In this document: piece by piece, positions 1 through 6,751 of the stretch
Position numbering within the stretch: the stretch's first letter is position 1
Layout of the letters: each line of letters begins with the position of its first letter
Assembly: GCA_029933995.1 (NCBI GenBank)
Contig: JAOZNB010000032.1
Coordinates: forward strand, 1-12,942
Direction: 5' to 3'
From: Candidatus Moraniibacteriota bacterium
GTDB taxonomy: Bacteria; Patescibacteriota; Minisyncoccia; Moranbacterales; GCA-2747515
Length of the DNA: 12,942 nucleotides
Notes under the pieces: model-generated
Databases searched by the model: none
The model's input: the letters and a program-made list of their open reading frames with translations, nothing else
Told to the model about the DNA's origin: nothing
Program-made: the position numbers and the translations under genes

Positions 1-51
1 TACAGACATGAAGAAATAAATATTTTTAGAATGATATGTAAAAAAATGGTT

Positions 52-79
52 TTGCAAAAAAAATATTATAAAGTATAAT
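52..79 (+). promoter_or_regulatory. Probable sigma70 promoter of the first lipoprotein gene
   Basis: A perfect -10 box TATAAT (74-79) lies 16 bases after a partial -35 box TTGCAA (52-57). The expected transcript would start near 86 and have an AT-only leader of about 50 bases before the ATG at 138. The -35 box matches only four of six consensus bases, so the -10 carries most of the support. Confidence 0.5.
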
Positions 80-137
80 GAAAATAAGATTGAATAAATA
101 ATTAAAATAAAAATTATTAATTAATAATAAAAAAAAT

Positions 138-728
138 ATGAAAAAAATATTTTTGAGTGGGTTTGCGGTAGTGATAATTTTTGGACTTAGCGCTTGTGAG
201 AATGCTGTGAAGCCACCAGTTGTTGAGGTGGAGGATGATCAAGGGTTTGAAAATTTGGAGGAAGATTTTACATTTGAAAATTTAATTGTAGGTAAAAGAT
301 TGGAAGGATATTCTCAGCGTGGTGAGTATAAATTTCCATATTATTTTGTTTTTTCAAAAAATGGTAATGTAAAGATGTATGAAAAGCCTTTTGAAATTGA
401 AGATTGGGAATTAGTGCAAGATTTTAATATTACAAAAGGTCGTGTGAATACGGAGGATGAAAATGTAGATGATATAATTGATTGGTCTGATGTGCTTAAA
501 TTAAATACAATGAGAGAACTTGAAGATTTGAGTGATGAAAATAGTGAAGGAATTGAAGATATAGCGCCAGTTGATGATGGCATTAAAGTGACATTGTATG
601 CTGAAGGTGCACAAGTTGGCGCAGAGTCACCATTTAATATGGTTATGTCTATTACTCCAAGTGGTCAAACTATATTTATTGATTTTTTGAAGCATGAAAT
701 TGTAATTAATAAAGTGAGTGATCAATAA
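138..728 (+). CDS. Acidic lipoprotein of unknown function
   Basis: The 196-residue product starts with a lipoprotein signal: basic MKK, a hydrophobic stretch (residues 4-16) and a lipobox LSAC with the lipidated Cys at residue 20. The mature part is strongly acidic (EVEDD near 30 and a Glu/Asp-rich segment near 105-145) and ends without a membrane segment, so it should be tethered to the outer face of the membrane. I recognise no domain. There is no Shine-Dalgarno sequence: the ATG follows a run of TAAT and A-tracts. It is followed after 60 bases by a second lipoprotein gene that has its own extended -10 promoter, so the two need not be one operon. The acidic, low-complexity middle could be a flexible linker or a cation-binding surface, but that is speculation. 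Confidence 0.8.
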   Translation: MKKIFLSGFAVVIIFGLSACENAVKPPVVEVEDDQGFENLEEDFTFENLIVGKRLEGYSQRGEYKFPYYFVFSKNGNVKMYEKPFEIEDWELVQDFNITKGRVNTEDENVDDIIDWSDVLKLNTMRELEDLSDENSEGIEDIAPVDDGIKVTLYAEGAQVGAESPFNMVMSITPSGQTIFIDFLKHEIVINKVSDQ

Positions 729-749
729 TATTTCTATCAGTTTGAAGTA

Positions 750-758
750 TGATATAAT
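750..758 (+). promoter_or_regulatory. Extended -10 promoter of the DUF3048 gene
   Basis: The sequence TGATATAAT is an exact extended -10 element (TGn followed by TATAAT at 753-758). No convincing -35 box lies upstream, as is normal for extended -10 promoters. Transcription would begin near 765, giving a leader of about 24 bases without a Shine-Dalgarno sequence before the ATG at 789. The same nine bases recur before holA at 2057-2065. Confidence 0.6.
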
Positions 759-788
759 AAAAAAGTATTTAATTTAAAATAATAATTT

Positions 789-2009
789 ATGAATAAAAAG
801 TTTATTACAACAGTTGGTTTTGGTTGTATTGCAATTGTTGCACTTGCAGGTTGTGGGTGTAGTAAAGATAAAAAGGAAATAACCTCAGAGGAAGAAGATG
901 TACAAATGGTGGGACTTATACCATATGAAGAACCTGAAAACGCTAGTCCTATAACAGGCATACAGTGTGCACATCCAGACAAACGATCCTTTGCTATTAT
1001 GTATAGTGGAAGTATAGATGCTAGGCCATATTGGAAAAATCTTGATCAAGCAGATTTTGTGCTTGAGATGCCACACAGAATGCATAATGAACCTCGTCTT
1101 TTAGGTGTTTTTCAATGTAATATTCCGAGTGAGATGGGTCCAATGCGTAGTGGTCGAGTTGACCATATGGCAGTTGCAGATTCACTGGGAGCAGTTTTTG
1201 TGACATGGGGCAAGTCAATCGTAGCAGCGGCAGCAATGAATAAAGAATTGGCGGATAATTTGGAGGTAGGAAACGGTACTACATCTGCAGATGGAACACG
1301 TGCTGGATATATTGATCCAGATATTACCTTTTATAGTGCAAATGCTGCATATTCTGATTTAAATGGAGTGATTAAAATGTCACAGGACAAGGGATATAGT
1401 GGTGAAAATTTATTTGAAGGATTTAAGCACCAAGGTGAATTGGCATTGGATGAGCGTCCAGAGCACGGTATTATTGATGTGAAATTTGATAGCAAAAGTC
1501 ATCGTATTGAATATCAATATGACAAAGAAACTAATTCGTACAAGAGATTTCGTGGTGGTGAGCCAAGTATTGATATGGCGAGTGGACAGCAATATGCACC
1601 AAAAAATATTGTAGGAATTGTTGCTAAGCGTGACAGTTGGTTGGCTGAAAAAGATTATGTTGCTGAGGGATTGTTAAATCCATGGTCAGGTGTTCCTGAG
1701 GAAAAGGTGGAAAGTAATCAATATCCAAATATGCAACTTGGTGATCCATGGTTTGACACAGTGTTTGAGGGAGAGGCAGAATTTTATTTTAATGGACAAG
1801 AGATTAATGGAACGTGGAAACGAGAAAAAGGAAATAATCAGCCATTTAAGTTTTATGACGAAAGTGGACAAGAAATACATTTTGTACCAGGACAAATTTG
1901 GATGCATGTATTACCACATGGGCAAAAGGTGGGTTATGAAGATGCAGAAGAATATGCTGAACGACTTGAAGATGAAGCTGCAGCTGGAACTGGTATAGTT
2001 ACACAATAA
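789..2009 (+). CDS. DUF3048 (YerB-like) lipoprotein
   Basis: A 406-residue secreted lipoprotein with lipobox ALAGC (Cys22). After an acidic linker it carries both halves of the DUF3048/YerB fold. The N-terminal half (about 50-195) has the family signatures IPSEMGPMRSGRVDHM and, later, VFVTWGKS. The C-terminal half (about 235-390) has NSYKRFRGGEPSID, the APKNIVGIV strand and the FYFNGQEINGTWKR to FVPGQIWMHVLP segment. The family's role is unknown; it is an extracytoplasmic protein found in Firmicutes and often in Patescibacteria. The length is normal. The start is supported by the signal peptide, although there is no Shine-Dalgarno sequence. It has its own extended -10 promoter and an intrinsic terminator directly downstream, so it appears to be a single-gene unit. 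Confidence 0.88.
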   Translation: MNKKFITTVGFGCIAIVALAGCGCSKDKKEITSEEEDVQMVGLIPYEEPENASPITGIQCAHPDKRSFAIMYSGSIDARPYWKNLDQADFVLEMPHRMHNEPRLLGVFQCNIPSEMGPMRSGRVDHMAVADSLGAVFVTWGKSIVAAAAMNKELADNLEVGNGTTSADGTRAGYIDPDITFYSANAAYSDLNGVIKMSQDKGYSGENLFEGFKHQGELALDERPEHGIIDVKFDSKSHRIEYQYDKETNSYKRFRGGEPSIDMASGQQYAPKNIVGIVAKRDSWLAEKDYVAEGLLNPWSGVPEEKVESNQYPNMQLGDPWFDTVFEGEAEFYFNGQEINGTWKREKGNNQPFKFYDESGQEIHFVPGQIWMHVLPHGQKVGYEDAEEYAERLEDEAAAGTGIVTQ

Positions 2010-2024
2010 TCATCAAACAATAAG

Positions 2025-2050
2025 AAGGCAGATTATACATCTGTCTTTTT
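2025..2050 (+). terminator. Intrinsic terminator after the DUF3048 gene
   Basis: AAGGCAGAT (2025-2033) pairs with ATCTGTCTT (2039-2047) through nine pairs including one G-U, with loop TATAC, followed by a T run. It ends only a few bases before the extended -10 of holA, so terminator and promoter are packed together. Confidence 0.8.
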
Positions 2051-2056
2051 ATTTTG

Positions 2057-2065
2057 TGATATAAT
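2057..2065 (+). promoter_or_regulatory. Extended -10 promoter of holA
   Basis: TGATATAAT, identical to the element before the DUF3048 gene. The upstream region that would hold a -35 box is the terminator T-run. The expected start is near 2072, giving a leader of about 22 bases. No Shine-Dalgarno sequence precedes the ATG at 2094. Confidence 0.6.
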
Positions 2066-2093
2066 ATAAACAATGAATTTTTGATGAATATAT

Positions 2094-3038
2094 ATGATAT
2101 TATTTTTTTATGGTGAAGAGACGTATCAATCTTCACAAAATGTAGCACAATTAAAAAAAAGTTTTCTTGCAAAAAATCCGACAGGAGGAGGTTTGGTAGT
2201 TTTTGATTGTGAAGAAATGTGTAATATCATGCAAATTACACAGTCTTTTGGTGAACAAAATTTATTTGCACAAAAAAAGTTAATTATTATAAAAAATATT
2301 TTTTCATATACAAAAGTACCAGAACAAAATCAAATAATTGATGCACTACAATCTGATACAGATGATGTCATTGTATTTTTTGAGGAGGGGAAGGTACGTA
2401 AAAATGCAAGTTTATTTAAATGGTTGCAAAATAATGCACAAAAAGTACAAGAAAGCCTTATTTTAGAAGGGTATGCTTTAGAAAAGTGGATTATAAATAT
2501 TGTAAAAGACAATAATAAAAATATTACTAGTGATGCTGTTAAAGAATTGATTTTATTTGTGGGAAATGACTTATGGCAATTAACACAAGAAATTGAAAAG
2601 TTGATATGTCATGCAATAGGTGAGGAAATTGTGGTAGGGGATGTACACAGCATTGTACATGGACGTGTTGATGCTGATATGTTTCAAATGATTGAGGCTA
2701 TTAGTTTAAGCGACAAAAGCACTGCATTATTTTTATTAAAAAAACAATTAGCTTCAGGTGATGATCCATTTCATATTTTTAGTATGTATGCATATCAGGT
2801 GCGTATATTATTAAAAGTCGGTGGAATATTACAGGATAATATATCTGATAAAAATGTAATTGCAAAAGCTTTAAAATTACATCCTTTTGTTGTGCAAAAA
2901 TCAATTGGTATGTCACAAAGGTTATCATATAAAAAAATTATGGGTATGCATAAAAGTTTAGTAGTATTTGATTATGATATTAAACAAAGTAATAGAGATG
3001 TAAAATCAGTATTAGATCTTTTTATAATAAATGCCTAA
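2094..3038 (+). CDS. holA: DNA polymerase III delta subunit
   Basis: This is the clamp-loader subunit that opens the beta sliding clamp at primed DNA. The 314-residue length fits the family. The start MILFFYGEETYQ is the typical first strand (family pattern xxxLLyGeexyl). The region VVFDCEEM followed by QSFGEQNLFAQKKLIIIKN (about 35-67) matches the conserved first domain. The middle segment with VKELILFVGNDLWQLTQEIEKL (about 145-167) matches the lid domain, and DPFHIFSMYAYQVRILLKVGGIL (about 222-244) the C-terminal collar helices. A TAAT-poor but SD-less leader precedes the ATG; an in-frame upstream ATG at 2073 is closed by a stop after three codons. holA and rpsT are close neighbours in many bacteria; here three genes separate them. 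Confidence 0.93.
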   Translation: MILFFYGEETYQSSQNVAQLKKSFLAKNPTGGGLVVFDCEEMCNIMQITQSFGEQNLFAQKKLIIIKNIFSYTKVPEQNQIIDALQSDTDDVIVFFEEGKVRKNASLFKWLQNNAQKVQESLILEGYALEKWIINIVKDNNKNITSDAVKELILFVGNDLWQLTQEIEKLICHAIGEEIVVGDVHSIVHGRVDADMFQMIEAISLSDKSTALFLLKKQLASGDDPFHIFSMYAYQVRILLKVGGILQDNISDKNVIAKALKLHPFVVQKSIGMSQRLSYKKIMGMHKSLVVFDYDIKQSNRDVKSVLDLFIINA

Positions 3039-3082
3039 TAACTTTTGCGAAACTTGACGTGTAAAAGGTTTAAAATAAATAT

Positions 3083-3910
3083 ATGAAAAAAATATTAATT
3101 GTTGGTATAAGTATTGTTATTTTTTGTATAACATGTTTTTTTATATTTGCAACACGTACTCCAAGTAACAATCGTCTATGGGAAGCAGGTCATGATAAAT
3201 TACCACAAATACAAGTTAATAGTAATGATATTATTATTAAAAATTTACGTGATTTTACATGGCAATCTGATGGCAGCTCGAATAATAAATATCTAACAGA
3301 GCATTTTGATTTAAATAAAATGGATAGTCTTGATGTGGTCATTTCACATTTTGATGATTTTGCAGGACTAGCTCATATTTTTATTACGTTTGGTTTTGAG
3401 GATGACAAACATGTTGTAATTTCAGTAGAAACACGACGCGAAACGCATGAGGAGTTTTCGCCGTGGACAGGTTTATTAAATAAGTTTGAACTTATTTATG
3501 TAGTAGGAACTGAACGAGACATTATAGGTACACGTACTAATGTGCGGGGTGAGACAGTATATTTGTATAGTGTAGATACCGATGTTACAACAATACAAGA
3601 TTTATTTTTATTGATTGCACAAGATGTGAATGCTGTGTATGCACAGCCAGTATTTTATAATACATTAAAACATAATTGTATTAATGCAATTACAAGGCGA
3701 GCAGAAGAAATCGCTGATATAAATTTTCCATTTTCGTATAAAATGCTTCTACCAGGGTTTGTAGATGAAATTTTGTATGATATGGATATTATAGTAAAAA
3801 AAGGAACATTTGAAGAGACAGAAAAGAAGGCTGAAATTGATAATGATGCAGTTGATAGGGACAGTGAAGATTTTTCACAGCAAATTCGTACAAATTTTAA
3901 AGTTAAATAA
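3083..3910 (+). CDS. Membrane-anchored DUF4105 (Lnb N-terminal domain-like) protein
   Basis: A 275-residue protein with an N-terminal membrane anchor (about residues 4-24) and no lipobox, followed by an extracytoplasmic domain. The pattern is that of DUF4105, also called the Lnb N-terminal periplasmic domain: IIIKNLRDFTW (about 50-60), the AHIFITFGF segment with His98, SVETRRE (114-120), ELIYVVGTERDIIGTRTNVR (about 136-155) and PVFYNTLKHNC with Cys199. This fold belongs to the papain/NlpC-like group, and His98 and Cys199 are the candidate catalytic pair. In Bacteroides, Lnb acts in lipoprotein N-acylation; whether this shorter protein does so is inference, though two lipoprotein genes lie upstream. 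The C-terminal tail (about 242-275) is charged and probably disordered. It may share a transcript with holA (44-base gap); there is only a distant AAAGG upstream. Confidence 0.72.
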   Translation: MKKILIVGISIVIFCITCFFIFATRTPSNNRLWEAGHDKLPQIQVNSNDIIIKNLRDFTWQSDGSSNNKYLTEHFDLNKMDSLDVVISHFDDFAGLAHIFITFGFEDDKHVVISVETRRETHEEFSPWTGLLNKFELIYVVGTERDIIGTRTNVRGETVYLYSVDTDVTTIQDLFLLIAQDVNAVYAQPVFYNTLKHNCINAITRRAEEIADINFPFSYKMLLPGFVDEILYDMDIIVKKGTFEETEKKAEIDNDAVDRDSEDFSQQIRTNFKVK

Positions 3911-3912
3911 TT

Positions 3913-3944
3913 AAAAACCACGATAAATGTTATGGTGGTTTTTT
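3913..3944 (+). terminator. Intrinsic terminator after the DUF4105 gene
   Basis: AAAAACCAC (3913-3921) pairs with GTGGTTTTT (3935-3943), with additional ATA/TAT pairing inside the loop, and a T run follows. It closes the holA-DUF4105 unit. Confidence 0.85.
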
Positions 3945-3965
3945 AGTGTGAAAAATGCACCATGA

Positions 3966-3993
3966 TTTACTTATTGAGGTATTTGTGTATAAT
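3966..3993 (+). promoter_or_regulatory. Probable promoter of pyrD-pyrC
   Basis: A perfect TATAAT (3988-3993) lies 16 bases after TTTACT (3966-3971), a four-of-six match to the -35 consensus. It lies between the upstream terminator and pyrD, so the pyrimidine genes should be transcribed independently. The leader would be about 55 bases and contains a small ORF with its own ribosome binding site. Confidence 0.5.
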
Positions 3994-4013
3994 TGCACAA
4001 AAGAGGAGATAGG

Positions 4014-4067
4014 ATGTTCATAAACAATGGAATAGAAAAAGAGGGGAAAATTCATGAAGAAATATAG
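4014..4067 (+). CDS. Possible 17-codon leader ORF overlapping the pyrD start
   Basis: An ATG at 4014 follows a GAGGAG motif (4003-4008) and opens a 17-codon frame, MFINNGIEKEGKIHEEI, that ends with TAG at 4065-4067, overlapping the first codons of pyrD in another frame. The frame runs through the Shine-Dalgarno sequence of pyrD, so its translation could affect pyrD initiation. It may equally be a chance frame in a purine-rich leader. No homologue is known to me. Confidence 0.25.
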   Translation: MFINNGIEKEGKIHEEI

Positions 4068-5040
4068 TTCTGCTAAATGGTTATGGGCTATCTTAGCAAG
4101 TGGTACAATGGGATTTTTTGGTGAGGGGTATCCTTATCATAGATTTATACAGCCGTTTGCGTGGATTGCAAAAAAGTCAGCAATGTTTGTAGCAAAAACG
4201 GTTACTGTCGATGAGGTTGTTGGAAATATGCCACTCAAAGACGATAGTTCACCAATGTTAATGCGACCAGATTGTATCTTTATCGATTTCAAAAGGTGGT
4301 TGCGTGGCGGTATGTTAAATGCTGTGGGTTTGAGTAATTTTGGGATAGAATATTATCTCAAAAAGGGTTTATGGCAAAAACGTAAAAAGCCATGGGCACT
4401 ATCATTAATGTTGGTGCGAAAGACGCGTGAAGAACGCATTGAAGAGGTGCAAGAATTTGTTTACATTATGTTTAGATATTTAAATGAGTTTGACATATTG
4501 CCAATTCTTAAATTAAATATTTCTTGTCCTAATACTAGTCATGATGTTTGTGGTTTGGTTGGGGAACAACGAGAAATTTTGAGCATTTTAGCATCTCTTG
4601 GGTTAGAAATTATTGTAAAGGTAAATGCACTTTCTGACATTGAGAATGTTCGGAAAATTGCAAATCATGAAGCCTGTACTGGTCTTTGTGTATCGAATAC
4701 ATTGCCATGGACTGATTTGCCAGACTGGATTAAATGGAAAGTTTTTCCAGAATTTACAGAGTCGCCACTTAAGAAATACGGTGGTGGTGGATTTTCTGGT
4801 AAAGACATGCTACCAATTGTTGTGGCGTGGATTGCACGTGCACGGCAAGCTGGTATCACAAAACCAATTATTGGTGGAGGTGGTATTTTTACACCAGTAG
4901 GTGTATGGCGAATGTACCGGGCTGGTACTAGTGCTATTTCAATCGGTTCACCATTGTTATTTCGACCGTGGATGGTGCCATTTAATATTCTGACAGCATA
5001 TGTGTTGTTTAAATTATTTCCAAATAAGTGGAGGAAATAA
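4054..5040 (+). CDS. pyrD: Dihydroorotate dehydrogenase, class 1-like
   Basis: It oxidises dihydroorotate to orotate with FMN, the fourth step of pyrimidine synthesis. The 328 residues hold the family landmarks: the first strand LASGTMGF (14-21), FMN-contacting AKTVT (47-51), GMLNAVGLSNFGIEYYL (86-102), LNISCPNT (154-161), VKVNA (188-192), the SNT loop (214-216), GGGFSGK (244-250), GGGGI (274-278) and the phosphate-binding end GTSAISIGSPLLFRPW (291-306). The residue in the catalytic-base position is Cys158 (SCPN), as in class 1 enzymes, whereas class 2 enzymes have Ser. The C-terminus ends in a hydrophobic segment (about 307-322). A strong AGAGGGG ribosome site precedes the ATG. The electron acceptor cannot be told from sequence; no partner PyrK gene is in the window. 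One base separates it from pyrC. Confidence 0.9.
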   Translation: MKKYSSAKWLWAILASGTMGFFGEGYPYHRFIQPFAWIAKKSAMFVAKTVTVDEVVGNMPLKDDSSPMLMRPDCIFIDFKRWLRGGMLNAVGLSNFGIEYYLKKGLWQKRKKPWALSLMLVRKTREERIEEVQEFVYIMFRYLNEFDILPILKLNISCPNTSHDVCGLVGEQREILSILASLGLEIIVKVNALSDIENVRKIANHEACTGLCVSNTLPWTDLPDWIKWKVFPEFTESPLKKYGGGGFSGKDMLPIVVAWIARARQAGITKPIIGGGGIFTPVGVWRMYRAGTSAISIGSPLLFRPWMVPFNILTAYVLFKLFPNKWRK

Positions 5041-5041
5041 A

Positions 5042-6103
5042 ATGAGAATTTATGAAGAGAGTGGCATAACTTTTCTCGAGATGATGTTAGGAAATGATTT
5101 TCACGTTCATTTACGAGAATTGTCTCAGTTACAGTTCTTAATATGGTACAGTGCATTGCAATTTGGACATATTCTTGCAATGCCAAATACAAAAGAACCT
5201 CTGACGCGAGTTAGGGCTGCATGTTTGTATAACAATAAAGTTCGAGCAGAAGGTAAGTCACTATCAAGAGCATTTTATTCGCATGTTGCATTGTATTTAA
5301 CTGATGATACAACAGAAGATGAAATACGGTTAGCTCATAGGATGGGTATTTTGATTTGTAAATTATATCCAAATGGTGCAACGACAAATTCGAGTTCGGG
5401 CGTTACAGATGTGCGAAAGATATGGCATCTATTTGCACTTATGGAAGAGTTAAGAATACCATTGAGTGTGCATGGAGAAGTGACTGATCCAAAGGTTGCT
5501 TTATGGGATTGTGAGCGTGTTTTTGTTGATACTATACTTATTAAAATTCATGAAGCATTTCCTAAATTGAAGATAATTTTGGAACATGTGTCTACATGGG
5601 AGGGTGTGCAGTTTGTACAAAGTACACCAAATAATGTAGGTGCAACAGTTACTGTACATCACATGTTATGTAATTGTAATGATGTGTATTTATATCCAAG
5701 TAGAAATTGTTATCCAATAATTAATTCTCCCAGAGATCAGAGAGCTGTAATTGCTTTTGCGATTAGTGGAGAAAAAAGCTGTTTCCTTGGAACAGATAGT
5801 GCTCCTCATGTAGATAGTGCAAAATTTCGTGACGGAGGCTTTGGCGGATGTTTTATACCAAATGCTATGGAGTTATATGCAAAAGCATTTGAGAGTGCTG
5901 GTGCACTAGATGATCGATTTGAGGCTTTTGCAAGTTTTAATGGTTCTAATTTCTATGGTTTACCACACAATACTGCAAAATTGCGTATGGTGCGTAAAGA
6001 ACATGAAATTTCTCAAAGTGTACAAATTGATAAGGGATTGTATGCTACGCCATTTATGGCAGGTGAAATATTAGATTGGCAAGTCGATTCAATTATACAA
6101 TAA
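5042..6103 (+). CDS. pyrC: Dihydroorotase, Escherichia coli PyrC type
   Basis: It cyclises carbamoyl aspartate to dihydroorotate, the step before PyrD. The 353-residue protein follows the E. coli PyrC (class II) pattern throughout. Zinc ligands are visible: HxH at 21 and 23, Lys107 (the carboxylated lysine, in CKLYP), His144 (VHGEV), His182 (EHVST) and Asp252 (LGTDSAPH), with His256 next to it. Substrate-binding Arg25 (HLRE) and Asn49 (MPNT) and the mobile-loop ATTNSSSGV (113-121) are kept. Relative to my memory of E. coli, all key residues shift by a constant small offset. The start at 5042 is chosen because GGAGG lies seven bases upstream and homology begins there; an in-frame ATG at 5000 lies inside pyrD. 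The adjacent stop and start suggest translational coupling with pyrD. Confidence 0.93.
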   Translation: MRIYEESGITFLEMMLGNDFHVHLRELSQLQFLIWYSALQFGHILAMPNTKEPLTRVRAACLYNNKVRAEGKSLSRAFYSHVALYLTDDTTEDEIRLAHRMGILICKLYPNGATTNSSSGVTDVRKIWHLFALMEELRIPLSVHGEVTDPKVALWDCERVFVDTILIKIHEAFPKLKIILEHVSTWEGVQFVQSTPNNVGATVTVHHMLCNCNDVYLYPSRNCYPIINSPRDQRAVIAFAISGEKSCFLGTDSAPHVDSAKFRDGGFGGCFIPNAMELYAKAFESAGALDDRFEAFASFNGSNFYGLPHNTAKLRMVRKEHEISQSVQIDKGLYATPFMAGEILDWQVDSIIQ

Positions 6104-6120
6104 AAGGAAAGAAGTAATTT

Positions 6121-6155
6121 CACTCATCAATATATTTGGTGAGTGGATTTTTTTT
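6121..6155 (+). terminator. Intrinsic terminator after pyrC
   Basis: CACTCATCAA (6121-6130) and TTGGTGAGTG (6136-6145) form a ten-pair stem with one G-U and loop TATAT, followed by eight T residues (6148-6155). It ends the pyrD-pyrC operon. Confidence 0.9.
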
Positions 6156-6157
6156 AA

Positions 6158-6188
6158 TCTGTCATTCTTAGGAAGATGAAAATCTGTA
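6158..6188 (+). repeat. Diverged single unit of the TGTCATTC palindromic repeat
   Basis: TGTCATTC (6160-6167) followed by an A/G-rich spacer and AATCTGTA resembles one arm of the paired palindromes at 9448-9589 and 11624-11784; the middle GAAGATG.AAAT also matches the right arm of the 9448-9589 element read in reverse. It sits between the pyrC and rpsT terminators. It is short and degenerate. Confidence 0.4.
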
Positions 6189-6196
6189 ATATAATT

Positions 6197-6222
6197 AAAA
6201 AAACCGCCTAGTTGACGGTTTT
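6197..6222 (-). terminator. Intrinsic terminator of rpsT
   Basis: On the minus strand AAAACCG (6222-6216) pairs with CGGTTTT (6206-6200), and a seven-T run ends at 6197. It lies eight bases after the rpsT stop codon. Confidence 0.8.
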
Positions 6223-6229
6223 AATAATC

Positions 6230-6496
6230 TTATTTTTTTGCTGCAACGACCATTTTGTTTAGTCGTGACTTTTTACGAGATGCTGTATTTTTCTTCAAGG
6301 CCTTTTTTTGAACTGCTTTGTCCAAAGCTTTTTGTGAGAGTTTTAGATACTCATCAATTTTCTTCGTATCTTTATCTGCAACTGCTTTTTCTAGGTTTTT
6401 GACGGCTGACCTATAAGCTCCACGGACCTTACGATTTTTTTTGGTATTTTTTAAAGTAACTTTCATGTACTTTTTACCTGCATCTTTGATTGGCAT
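6230..6496 (-). CDS. rpsT: Small-subunit ribosomal protein S20
   Basis: An 88-residue, very basic, helical protein that binds 16S rRNA in the body of the 30S subunit. The pattern KKNRKVRGAYRSAVKNLEKAV (about 19-39), the central Lys/Asp-rich helix, LSQKALDKAVQKKALKKNTASRKKSRL (about 50-76) and the Lys-rich end are those of S20. The ATG at 6496 is chosen because MPIKDAGKK resembles the family's N-terminus; an 18-codon upstream extension runs into the palindrome at 6527-6546 and is unlike S20. No Shine-Dalgarno sequence precedes it. The transcript should start near 6612 at an extended -10 promoter and carry a structured leader of about 115 bases, a possible site for autoregulation, which is known for S20 in E. 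coli. Confidence 0.93.
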   Translation of the reverse strand: MPIKDAGKKYMKVTLKNTKKNRKVRGAYRSAVKNLEKAVADKDTKKIDEYLKLSQKALDKAVQKKALKKNTASRKKSRLNKMVVAAKK

Positions 6497-6508
6497 ATTG
6501 TATAGTTT

Positions 6509-6520
6509 ATTAGTAATTAG
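6509..6520 (-). promoter_or_regulatory. CTAATTACTAAT leader motif before rpsT
   Basis: On the minus strand CTAATTACTAAT is followed by AAACTA and then the ATG 12 bases after the motif. The same motif followed by ATACTA and the ATG at nearly the same spacing lies before ruvA. Both genes lack a Shine-Dalgarno sequence, so the motif may matter for initiation. Confidence 0.5.
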
Positions 6521-6526
6521 TTGTAG

Positions 6527-6546
6527 AGACACATTGCAATGTGTCT
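6527..6546. repeat. Perfect 20-bp palindrome in the rpsT leader
   Basis: AGACACATTGCAATGTGTCT reads the same on both strands. It lies inside the expected rpsT leader, about 30 bases before the start codon. As RNA it would form a hairpin of up to eight pairs; as DNA it has the form of a dimeric-regulator site. Confidence 0.7.
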
Positions 6547-6575
6547 GCACTTATAAAAGTTGAGCGTTAAAACAT

Positions 6576-6611
6576 GATTGTTGTAGAACTGAGAAATCTA
6601 CAAAAACAATC
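6576..6611 (-). promoter_or_regulatory. Hairpin at the predicted 5' end of the rpsT mRNA
   Basis: GATTGTT plus GTAGA (6611-6605 and 6601-6597 on the minus strand, with a TTT bulge) pairs with TCTAC plus AACAATC (6587-6576), giving 12 pairs. The arm begins within one or two bases of the predicted transcription start. A further inverted pair, TGAGAAA (6619-6613) and TTTCTCA (6596-6590), interleaves with it but mostly lies upstream of the start. Confidence 0.6.
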
Positions 6612-6619
6612 GTTTCTCA

Positions 6620-6648
6620 TTTATAGCATATAAATTTACATTTGGCAA
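6620..6648 (-). promoter_or_regulatory. rpsT promoter (extended -10)
   Basis: On the minus strand TTGCCA (6648-6643), a 17-base spacer, and TATAAA (6625-6620) preceded by TGC form a good sigma70 promoter with an extended -10. The -35 box is seven bases from the -35 of the divergent promoter of the 6752 gene. Confidence 0.7.
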
Positions 6649-6655
6649 TACTTAC

Positions 6656-6684
6656 TTGATAAAATTTATAAAACATATTATACT
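6656..6684 (+). promoter_or_regulatory. Promoter of the unknown gene at 6752
   Basis: TTGATA (6656-6661) and TATACT (6679-6684) are separated by 17 bases. The stretch 6642-6703 closely resembles 7232-7288 before the gene at 7392, including TTGRCAATA, CTTGATAAAA, ATAAAA and a downstream TTGTGTTWTGTRA. Confidence 0.65.
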
Positions 6685-6751
6685 GACTAGTTGTGTTTTG
6701 TGACGATAATTATTGTTAGTACTTTAATTTAACGTGAGGAGGGGGTTGCAG

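Noticed and set aside
1690..1998. 102-codon open frame within the DUF3048 gene
   Set aside because: It is another frame of the conserved C-terminal domain and has no ribosome site.
5000..5041. Upstream ATG for pyrC
   Set aside because: It lies within pyrD and adds 14 residues without homology; the strong GGAGG fits the ATG at 5042.
4665..5192. 175-codon open frame on the minus strand across the pyrD-pyrC junction
   Set aside because: It lies antisense to two clearly conserved genes and its translation has no recognisable fold; it is a shadow frame.
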